From positions 432,299-496,298 of the forward strand of contig QHZD01000018.1 of the NCBI GenBank assembly GCA_003225315.1: 64,000 bases of DNA. Direction: 5' to 3'. This document shows positions 8,579 through 16,659 of this stretch, piece by piece. The translations under genes and the position numbers were made by a program. Source of the DNA: Acidobacteriota bacterium (GTDB lineage Bacteria; Acidobacteriota; Terriglobia; Acidiferrales; UBA7541). Each line of letters opens with the position of its first letter. Positions within the stretch are counted from its first letter, which is position 1. Under the pieces are notes generated by a model. The model was not told where the DNA came from, ran no database searches, and saw only the letters and a program-made list of their open reading frames with translations.

Positions 8579-9310
8579 TCAGGCGCTCAACGACCGCGCG
8601 ATGCGGAATCCATAATCCGCGTACTGAAATTCCGGGGGAATGCTGGACCGCGCCGCCGTGCGTGTCACCTTAATATGATGGCGCCAGGAGCCGCCCCGCG
8701 AAGCCTTGCGCGTGCCGCTCTTTGGCCCCTGCGGATTTCGCTCCGGCGAATGCGCGTAGTAGCCGTCGTCATACCAGTCGGAGCACCATTCATGGACGTT
8801 CTCGCCCACGTTGTAGAGCCCGTAAGCGTTCGGCTTATACAGCCCCACGGGCTCCGGCCCCAGCTTCCATCGTTTGTCGTAATCGGGAACTGTTTCCGGA
8901 GGCGCGTCTCCCCACGGGTACAGAAAACTTTCTTGGCCGCCGCGCGCCGCGCGTTCCCATTCGGCTTCGGTCGGCAAGCGATAGCGTTTGCCGGTCATTC
9001 CGCTCAGCCACTCGCAGTAGCTCGCCGCTTCGTGCCAGGACATGGCCACGACGGGCATTTGCGGATCATTGAAATTCGCGTCATTCCAGTGCGGCGGCGG
9101 AGCGCCCTTGGTGGCTGCAAGAAAGCGCGCGTACTCCGCGTTCGTAGCCTGGTAAATCGCCATCTCGAACGAATCCACCCACACGCGGTGCACGGGCTTT
9201 TCGTCGTCGCGCCCGGTCTCGCAGCCCATCGCGAACCAGCCCTCCGCGATAGGCTCCATCATCGGCTCGATCGCGCCGACCTGGGCTGCACTCTTGGACG
9301 TGGCCACCAT
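8579..9310 (-). CDS. SUMF1/formylglycine-generating-enzyme-like domain protein
   Basis: EGWFAMGCETGRDDEKPVHRV, YRLPTEAEWERAARGG, NVHEWCSDWY, SRGGSWRHH, YGFRIARS. Start chosen at MVATSK. Confidence 0.85.
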   Translation of the reverse strand: MVATSKSAAQVGAIEPMMEPIAEGWFAMGCETGRDDEKPVHRVWVDSFEMAIYQATNAEYARFLAATKGAPPPHWNDANFNDPQMPVVAMSWHEAASYCEWLSGMTGKRYRLPTEAEWERAARGGQESFLYPWGDAPPETVPDYDKRWKLGPEPVGLYKPNAYGLYNVGENVHEWCSDWYDDGYYAHSPERNPQGPKSGTRKASRGGSWRHHIKVTRTAARSSIPPEFQYADYGFRIARSLSA

Positions 9311-9389
9311 ATGCTCCGATCCAAGTCTCCCATGATTATAGCGGCCGATCGGCAGTTGAAATGAGAAATGGTTAGTCAACAGAGCCCCT

Positions 9390-9495
9390 CCCCCACCCGG
9401 GTGGTTTTTCGCAAAGAGTGCGGAACCGCTTGAAAACAAAAGAGTTGAGTTTTGCAGGCGTGCAAAAGAGTGCGCAAGAATATGAAAACAAAGAC
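9390..9495. repeat. Dispersed intergenic repeat, copy A
   Basis: cccccacccgggtg...gcaaagagtgcggaac...acaaaagagttgagttttg...gcaaaagagtgcgcaaga closely matches 41665..41770. Confidence 0.85.
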
Positions 9496-9611
9496 GATAA
9501 GATGAAAACGGGCGGTCCATATTCTCGACACGGTCGGGATCTTCGACTGACAGGCTGAAAGAACGCGGGACTTACGGGGCAGGCGGCCGTGGAACTGCTG
9601 ATTCACGGGGA

Positions 9612-9640
9612 ATGGTAACACAAAGCGTTAACTTTGTCAA
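9612..9640 (-). promoter_or_regulatory. Sigma70-like promoter TTGACA-N17-TACCAT
   Basis: Minus strand -35 at 9635-9640, -10 at 9612-9617. Confidence 0.55.
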
Positions 9641-9947
9641 GAAATGACTCACTAGTACTGGGACTATCATTTGGAAATCGAACCTGGAAAATCGAAATTG
9701 AGGGAGCCTTTCCCGACAGGGTCGGGGCAGACGGGACAAGCAGGGATTCCGTGTTGGGATTTGAGGCGGAAGGGAGATTGAAACGGAGGGGTTTAGTGCG
9801 GCGCACCTGAGGGATGGTTGTAAGTTAGAGACGAATTCAAAATCCGTACCATTTGGTGACAGTCGAGGGCTTGAACAACGCGCCCGTGCAAGCGTCACAG
9901 ACTCATCTGTTTTCCAGTACTTTTGCACAGCGTTGAGGTGTAACCAG

Positions 9948-9975
9948 TTGACCCTATGTCAGATACTGTTATCCT
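9948..9975 (+). promoter_or_regulatory. Candidate promoter TTGACC-N16-TATCCT upstream of the DHH cassette
   Basis: -35 at 9948-9953, -10 at 9970-9975. Confidence 0.35.
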
Positions 9976-10030
9976 TTTGAGGAAAGAGAACTAGACCGCT
10001 GGAGCTTGCTTAGGACGTGGGATTAGATAC

Positions 10031-11020
10031 ATGAGGCGAGAAGGAACTCTGTATCTTCATTTTCCCTGCTTTGACGGGCTTGTGTCGGCTGTACTAGCAT
10101 CGGACTTCCTTGAACAGAACGGATGGAAATTCAATCGTCGATTCTGTCCAGTCAACTATCATCTGAGACCCACTTGGATATCGAGCCACTTGCGCCCTCC
10201 ATGCGCGGTAGTCGATTTTCTTTATCATTCTGATGCACAGTTTTGGGCGGATCATCACTCGACCACTTTTCTCTCTGGAGAAATGCGAGCGGAATACGAG
10301 AGTAGAAAAAGCCTTTGGGTCCAATACGACAGCCAAGTTGGCTCGTGCGCTCTTTTGCTCTGGAAGAATCTGTCGAGTTGGTTTGTTTCGAAACATAGCA
10401 ACTATCAGGAGATGGTGTATTGGGCGGATAAAATCGATTCTGCTCGGTATCTGAACGTGCAAGAAGCAATCTTGGGAGATAGTCCAGCTCTGAAGATTTA
10501 CCGTAGCCTGATCCTTCGAAGTGACACTGAGTTCTGCGTCCTCCTAATAAGAGCGTTGCGCAGGAAGAGCCTAGCTGAAGTTGCGAGGCTTCCCGAAATT
10601 CTTAACAAATCCGAAGAAGTGCGCTCCTTGAATGAGGCTGGCCTAAAGCGTTTTCGTAATTATGCGCATCTTGAATTCGGTGACATCGTTGTTTTCGATC
10701 TCGACGCGAGCCCTAACGATATCGTTAGCCGGTATGCTCCCTTTTACTTCTTCCCCAAAGCTCGCTATTCCATCGGAATGACGCGCCGTGAAGGCACCGC
10801 GAAAATAACGGCGATGAGGAATCCCTGGCTTGAATTCGAAAGTGTTCCTCTGGGAGCCATATTCGAGCGCTACGGAGGTGGCGGTCATCAACGCGTCGCT
10901 TCAGTCATTTTGACGAAGATGGATGCGCACAAAAGTGATACCGTGCTTAGCGAATTGGTTTCTGAGATTCAAAAGCAAGACTCGACGTATTTTCGGCCGA
11001 TTCGTCAGGCACTGGGATGA
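10031..11020 (+). CDS. DHH/DHHA1-superfamily phosphoesterase-like protein
   Basis: Motif I-like HFPCFDGLVSAVLA, motif III-like FWADHHST, DHHA1-like FERYGGGGHQRVAS. Confidence 0.75.
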   Translation: MRREGTLYLHFPCFDGLVSAVLASDFLEQNGWKFNRRFCPVNYHLRPTWISSHLRPPCAVVDFLYHSDAQFWADHHSTTFLSGEMRAEYESRKSLWVQYDSQVGSCALLLWKNLSSWFVSKHSNYQEMVYWADKIDSARYLNVQEAILGDSPALKIYRSLILRSDTEFCVLLIRALRRKSLAEVARLPEILNKSEEVRSLNEAGLKRFRNYAHLEFGDIVVFDLDASPNDIVSRYAPFYFFPKARYSIGMTRREGTAKITAMRNPWLEFESVPLGAIFERYGGGGHQRVASVILTKMDAHKSDTVLSELVSEIQKQDSTYFRPIRQALG

Positions 11021-11922
11021 TTGAAAAATTCAACTTTTACGATGTCTATGGTTATTTCCTACCCGGCTTGTCATTGTTGGGCTTGATTTTCCTTCCGTTT
11101 GGCCTCGTGAAGCATCAATGGCCAGCGACAGAACTGAGTTCCGCACTCGGGGCTATAGTTTTCGCGTATATATTGGGCCACGTTATCCAGACTATCGCTT
11201 TTAGAGCTTTCCCCTCAGCGCTTCTCGATTCTCTCGGAAACCGGAGATACCCCTCTGAACTTTTCCTGGACCACAAATACCCTGAGTTCTCGGAAGAATT
11301 TAAAGGTAGCCTCGCCAAAGTTGTGAAGGATGCCTTCGACATAGATCTGGCCATAGAAAAAGCACCGGCAAAGCGCGATGATCCTGAATTCGCACCAATT
11401 TCGCGCAGGCGACAGGATGCATTCCTTCTGAGTCGAGGTGTCCTAATAAGAGAGAAGATTGCAGCGTATGCGGAACAATCTCAAGGTATGTATACCTTAA
11501 TGCGGGGACTAGCAACCTCTTTTGTGTTGGGATTTGCGTATTTTGCAGGATGGTCTCTGTCCCTTTTCAAGGGTGAGTGCCTGACAGCATTGGCCTTGGT
11601 GCTGATTGTTTTGGGCTTGTTGAGCACCCTCGTGGTTGCAGCATGCTTTCTGCGATCGAAGCCTCAGGTGCCAATTTGGGTAGATAGAATTAGTCTTATG
11701 GGGCTGATGCTGACTTCGTTGGGAGTCGGATACCTGTTCGGGCTGAAAACCGTAGAGTCACCTCTACAAGCTAGAGCGCTTGGTGTAGTGTCAATCGTTA
11801 CAATCATCTTTGCCCTTCGATGTTTTGGTTCGTACAAAAGTTTTGCGCGGGATTTCGCAAAGGCAGTTTGGCGTGACTTCGCGGGCCATCGGCTGGTTCC
11901 TCCCGCAGCTGGTCACGGCTAG
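11017..11922 (+). CDS. Polytopic membrane protein translationally coupled to the DHH phosphoesterase
   Basis: ATGA overlap with the upstream gene. Hydrophobic segments YDVYGYFLPGLSLLGLIFLPFG, ALGAIVFAYILGHVIQ, SFVLGFAYFAGWSL, LALVLIVLGLLSTLVVAACF, LMLTSLGVGYLFGL, VVSIVTIIFALRC. Confidence 0.75.
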   Translation: MIEKFNFYDVYGYFLPGLSLLGLIFLPFGLVKHQWPATELSSALGAIVFAYILGHVIQTIAFRAFPSALLDSLGNRRYPSELFLDHKYPEFSEEFKGSLAKVVKDAFDIDLAIEKAPAKRDDPEFAPISRRRQDAFLLSRGVLIREKIAAYAEQSQGMYTLMRGLATSFVLGFAYFAGWSLSLFKGECLTALALVLIVLGLLSTLVVAACFLRSKPQVPIWVDRISLMGLMLTSLGVGYLFGLKTVESPLQARALGVVSIVTIIFALRCFGSYKSFARDFAKAVWRDFAGHRLVPPAAGHG

Positions 11923-12156
11923 AGGTCGCTCGGATACTCGACACGTGCGATTCACTCTGACGGGGCCAGATAATAGACGGGCTTAAGTGGAAGCAGAAGC
12001 TTCTGGGATTCAGCCCGCGAGGAACACGGGGAGTCCCACAAAGCGGGGCAAAGCCCGGCGCTACGCAAGATGGCATCGGCGCCAGCGTCGTCCGACCGTG
12101 CTAACATCGTGCCTCCGACCTAATCTGCGCTTGTTCCTACCGGACCGGAGGCTGCC

Positions 12157-13881
12157 GTGAATAAGACATTGAAGATTGTGTTGATTGTGGTGGGTGTGCT
12201 GGTTGTGGTGATGCTTGTGGCGCCGTTTTTGATCCCCGTGAACCAGTTCCGGCCCATCATTGAAGAGAAAGCTTCGGCGGCGGTGGGACGCAAAGTGCAA
12301 CTGGGCAATATTAGCCTCTCGCTGATCAGCGGATCGCTTTCCGCGGAAAACCTCTCCATCGGCGACGACCCGAAGTTCAGCTCTGCTCCGTTCCTGACGG
12401 CAAAGTCGCTGGATGTGGGCGTGGAAATGATGCCGCTGATTCTCTCGAAGACGCTGAATGTTACCGGCGTGACGATTGCCAGTCCTAAAGTGACCTTGCT
12501 GCATAACGGGGCCGGACAATGGAACTATTCTTCGCTGGGCGGAGCCGCCGCGAAAGCGGAGGCCAAGAAGGCGCCTGCGGAAAAGCCTTCGCCTACGGCA
12601 GGCGCGGCGGAAGTTTCCATCAAGAAACTTACGCTGAGCGACGGCAGCATCATCGTGGGCTCGACGAATTCGCAGAAGCGCAGCACGTATGACCACGTCA
12701 ACGTGACGGCTTCGGCTGTTTCGCTGACTTCCAAGTTTCCGGTTACGGTCGCAGCCGATCTGCCCGCCGGCGGCAAACTCAAGCTGGACGGGACGTTCGG
12801 CCCGGTAGATCAAGCGGACACCGCGCTGACTCCGCTGAACGCCAAGCTGAACGTTGCGGGATTGAATCTTGCTTCCACGGGATTCCTCGATCCTTCCATG
12901 GGCCTTGGCGGGATTGTGGACCTGGATGCCAATCTGTCCTCGCAAGGCGGCGAAGCGCAGACCAAAGGCAACGCCAAACTGTCCAAGGCGCTGTTGGTTG
13001 CCGGCGGTTCACCGGCCGGGGTTCCCGTGACGGTGAATTTCGCTACGAAGTACAATCTGCGCAAGGACGCCGGAGTGCTCAATCCGTCGACGCTCAATAT
13101 CGGCAGCGCCGCGGCGCATCTCTCCGGCACGTTTCAGTCGCCCGGAGACGAAACCATCGTCAATGCCAAGGTCGAAGGCGAGAACATGCCCGCCCGCGAC
13201 CTGGAAGCGTTTCTCCCCGCACTGGGCATTCACCTTCCGAAAGGCGCTTCGCTGGCCGCCGGCGCGCTCAACACAAACCTGAATATCACGGGGCCGACCA
13301 ACAAACTGATCACCACGGGCACAGTCGGTTTGTATAACGCGAAACTGGCGGGCTTTGACCTGGGATCGCGGATGTCCACGATTTCCGCGCTGACCGGCTT
13401 GAAAACCGGCCAGGATTTGGACATCGAAAAAATCACCACCAATTTGCACATGGCTCCTACCGGGCTGGAAGCTCAGAATTTCCTGGCGGCGATTCCCGCG
13501 CTCGGCACGCTGGTCGGCGCGGGAACGCTGGATGCGAAAAATAATCTGGACTTCAAAATGGCGGCGACGCTGGCGAACACCGCGACTTACACGTCGTCAG
13601 GAGGCGCGCCGGCGTCGGGAATCGGAGGCCTCCTGGGCGCTATCGGCGGAGGCAAGGGCGGGTGCAAGGGAGCGACGATTCCTTTTCAGATTCACGGCAC
13701 GACGGCTGACCCGAAGTTTGTACCGGACATCGGCGGGATTGCGGCTAGCTTGCTCCAGTCGCAGTTGGGCTGCGCCGGTGGGACGGCTCCCGGAGCTAAA
13801 ACCAATTTGCAGCAGCAAACGCAAAATCCGGCGGACGCGATTAATGCGTTGGGGGAATTGTTTAAGAAGAAAAAGCCTTGA
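12157..13881 (+). CDS. AsmA-family protein
   Basis: N-terminal TM helix then PFLIPVNQFRPIIEEKASAAVGRKVQLGNISLS and a C-terminal AsmA-like repeat region. Confidence 0.8.
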   Translation: MNKTLKIVLIVVGVLVVVMLVAPFLIPVNQFRPIIEEKASAAVGRKVQLGNISLSLISGSLSAENLSIGDDPKFSSAPFLTAKSLDVGVEMMPLILSKTLNVTGVTIASPKVTLLHNGAGQWNYSSLGGAAAKAEAKKAPAEKPSPTAGAAEVSIKKLTLSDGSIIVGSTNSQKRSTYDHVNVTASAVSLTSKFPVTVAADLPAGGKLKLDGTFGPVDQADTALTPLNAKLNVAGLNLASTGFLDPSMGLGGIVDLDANLSSQGGEAQTKGNAKLSKALLVAGGSPAGVPVTVNFATKYNLRKDAGVLNPSTLNIGSAAAHLSGTFQSPGDETIVNAKVEGENMPARDLEAFLPALGIHLPKGASLAAGALNTNLNITGPTNKLITTGTVGLYNAKLAGFDLGSRMSTISALTGLKTGQDLDIEKITTNLHMAPTGLEAQNFLAAIPALGTLVGAGTLDAKNNLDFKMAATLANTATYTSSGGAPASGIGGLLGAIGGGKGGCKGATIPFQIHGTTADPKFVPDIGGIAASLLQSQLGCAGGTAPGAKTNLQQQTQNPADAINALGELFKKKKP

Positions 13882-13952
13882 GGCAGAAAACTAGAAAGTA
13901 GAAACTAGAAATTAGGAATTCAAAACAGAAACAGAAACCGTAAAGAGATTCT

Positions 13953-16610
13953 TCATTCGTAACGGAGGGCGACGATGGGGTCGACACGCATCGCGCGGCG
14001 CGCTGGGATCCAGCAAGCCAAGCAGCCGACGATCAGAATGAGCGCGGCGCTTCCGGAGAACGTCCAGGGATCGCTGGACTTCACGCCGTAGAGTTCGCTG
14101 GCGATGACGCGGACGGCTCCGAGCGCCGCGACGGAGCCGATGACGGCTCCGAATGCAACGAGAGTCAATCCTTGCCGCAGGACCATGTGCAACACGTCGG
14201 CGCGCGCGGCGCCTAACGCCATGCGCACGCCGATTTCCTGGGTACGGCGCGCCACAGAATACGAAACGACGCCGTAAACTCCCAGCAACGCCAGCATCAA
14301 GCCCACACCAGCAAATACTCCGAGAAGAACGGTGTGCATGCGCTGATCGCCAACGGATTCCGCAATTGTCTCCGTCAGAGTCATGACGTGGCGCACGGGT
14401 TGGTCAGGATATCCGGCCCAGATTTGCCGCGAAATCGTTCCGGCCAGCGCATCGGGATTTGCTTGCGTGCGGACGATCAGATGATGCGAACCCACGCCCC
14501 ACTGGAAGAGAGCGAGATAAAACTCCGGCGTGGCCTCATCCTGTATCTCGACATCGCGGGCATTGGCGACGACGCCGACAATCTCGTTCCACTGCGGAGT
14601 TCCCTTGCCGTCCGTGGAAACGCTCATGCGTTTTCCAACGATGTCCAGCGTGCCCCAATATTTGCGGGCCATCGCTTCGTTGACCATGACGACTCTTTGC
14701 GCGCCTTGCTGGTCCTGCTCGGCGAACTCGCGGCCGCGCACGAGAGAAATGCCCAGCATGCGGAAATACTCCGGTGAGATGTACCGCCCGATGACGCTCT
14801 CCGTTACGGCGGATTGTTCGGGAAGCGCGCCTTCCAGTTGCAAGCCGGAATGCTCGTACATCATTCCGTCCAAGATGCCGTGATCGGAGGCGACAACGTC
14901 TTCGACTCCCGGCAGGCGGCGCACGCGCGCGAGCATGTCTTTCAAACGCACGATCTGGCCGGTGGCATTAGCGTCGGAATCCTCGCGGTTCCACTGCGGC
15001 GGCTGCGGCAAGTCGAATGTGAGGAGACGGGCGGAGCGGAAGCCGGGATTCTGGTGAAGTAAATGAGCGAGCGTCTGCATCATGAGGGTCGAGCCGATGA
15101 GCAGAATGAAAGCGAGGGCTACTTCCACAACGACGAGCGCATTGCCAAATCGCGAAGTGCCGGTGACACTTCCCGCGGTTCCTTCTTTCAGAGCATCGCT
15201 TGGAGCCATGCGCGCGGCACGGCGCGCCGGTGCGAGACCGAAGACAACTCCTGAAACCAGAGAACTCGCGAGCGCGAACCAGAGTAAGGTCCAATCGGGA
15301 GTTATTTCGGCGAGACGTGGTGTGCCGCTCGGGGCAATGGCGCGAAAAACCTGGACGATTCCCGCAGCCAGGGCAATTCCCACCGCACCGCCGAGCAATG
15401 CCAAGAGGCAGCTTTCGACCAGGCCTTGACGCTGCAGTCTTCCGGGCGAGGCGCCCAGCGCGGCGCGCACGGCCATTTCGCGGTTTCTGCCCCAGCTTCG
15501 CGCCATCAACAGACTCGTCAAGTTGGCGCAAGCGATCAGAAGGACGAAGGTGGCTGCTGCGAGCAGAACGAGGTAACTTTGCCGCGCATCGTGGACGCGA
15601 CTCTCCAGGAGCGGCTCTGCGGAAAGTTTGTATCCCTTGCCGAGAGCCGGATCTAATTTCGCGATCCGCTGCGCGATGGTAGCGAGTTCCGCTTGCAGAG
15701 TTTCGAGCCTCTCTCCTTTCCGCAATCTGCCGAGGACTTGGAACCTGAAGAACTTTTGATTTTGCTCGATTTCCGACGTCAATGAGAGCGGCAACCAAAT
15801 TTCGGACCTTTCTGGAAACGCAAAACCTTTGGCCGCGACCCCAACGATGGTGTAGACCTCTTTGTCCAGAATTAGTTTTCGGCCAATCACGCCGGAATCT
15901 GTTGCAAAACGAGTGCGCCAGAGAGCATCGCTGATGACCGCTACGCGGTTCTGTCCGGGCTGATGATCCTGTTCGGAGAGCAACCGCCCTTGCTGCGCGT
16001 AGCCTCCCAGTTCTTCGAAGAATCCGCTGGAGACACCCGTTGCGCGCAGCACTTCCGGCTGGTCCACACCGGTCAACGTTCTGTCTGTGGCCCAGAAGGC
16101 CGCTGTCTCCTCCAACATAGTGGCTTGCGAGCGAACTTCCTGGAAAGCAGGCCAGGTCAGAGCGAGCGTGAAGTTGGGGAACATAGCCGTTTTGGTATGG
16201 AAGGCGACGATTCGCGCAGAGTCTTTGTACGGCAGCGGACGCAACACCATGGCATTCACGATGCTGAAAATGGCGGTGTTCGCGCCGATGCCGAGGGCCA
16301 GCGTGAGGGCCGCGACGGCGGTGAAGCCGGGATTCTTGCGGAGCATGCGGAAGGCGAAACGCAAGTCCTGGAAAAGTGTTTCGAGAAGAGGAAGACCGCG
16401 GCGGTCGCGGTAGATTTCTTTCGTTTGCTCGATGCCCCCGAGTTTGATGAGGGCCTGGCGATATGCTTCTGCGGGGCTCATGCCGGCACGGAGATTGTCT
16501 TCGATGTGCATTTGGAGATGGCTTTCCATCTCCACCGAAAAGTCCCGATCTTGCCGCGCCTTGCGGAATAGTCCTTCGAATCGCAACAGCCATGCTCGGG
16601 TTTTTCTCAT
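13953..16610 (-). CDS. ADOP-type ABC transporter permease (MacB/FtsX-like)
   Basis: [55 protein letters not shown]-terminal [15 protein letters not shown]. Confidence 0.92.
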   Translation of the reverse strand: MRKTRAWLLRFEGLFRKARQDRDFSVEMESHLQMHIEDNLRAGMSPAEAYRQALIKLGGIEQTKEIYRDRRGLPLLETLFQDLRFAFRMLRKNPGFTAVAALTLALGIGANTAIFSIVNAMVLRPLPYKDSARIVAFHTKTAMFPNFTLALTWPAFQEVRSQATMLEETAAFWATDRTLTGVDQPEVLRATGVSSGFFEELGGYAQQGRLLSEQDHQPGQNRVAVISDALWRTRFATDSGVIGRKLILDKEVYTIVGVAAKGFAFPERSEIWLPLSLTSEIEQNQKFFRFQVLGRLRKGERLETLQAELATIAQRIAKLDPALGKGYKLSAEPLLESRVHDARQSYLVLLAAATFVLLIACANLTSLLMARSWGRNREMAVRAALGASPGRLQRQGLVESCLLALLGGAVGIALAAGIVQVFRAIAPSGTPRLAEITPDWTLLWFALASSLVSGVVFGLAPARRAARMAPSDALKEGTAGSVTGTSRFGNALVVVEVALAFILLIGSTLMMQTLAHLLHQNPGFRSARLLTFDLPQPPQWNREDSDANATGQIVRLKDMLARVRRLPGVEDVVASDHGILDGMMYEHSGLQLEGALPEQSAVTESVIGRYISPEYFRMLGISLVRGREFAEQDQQGAQRVVMVNEAMARKYWGTLDIVGKRMSVSTDGKGTPQWNEIVGVVANARDVEIQDEATPEFYLALFQWGVGSHHLIVRTQANPDALAGTISRQIWAGYPDQPVRHVMTLTETIAESVGDQRMHTVLLGVFAGVGLMLALLGVYGVVSYSVARRTQEIGVRMALGAARADVLHMVLRQGLTLVAFGAVIGSVAALGAVRVIASELYGVKSSDPWTFSGSAALILIVGCLACWIPARRAMRVDPIVALRYE

Positions 16611-16659
16611 AATCATGCCTCGCGACCCTGGCCGTCTGAAAGACCGGCCACTACAATAG

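Noticed and set aside
9376-9928. ORFs of 81, 118 and 67 aa
   Set aside because: Lie over repeat copy A and its flank; no SD, no domains, composition fits non-coding DNA.
14968-16593. 541-aa minus-strand ORF in the ADOP gene
   Set aside because: Alternate frame of the ADOP permease coding sequence; no recognisable domain.
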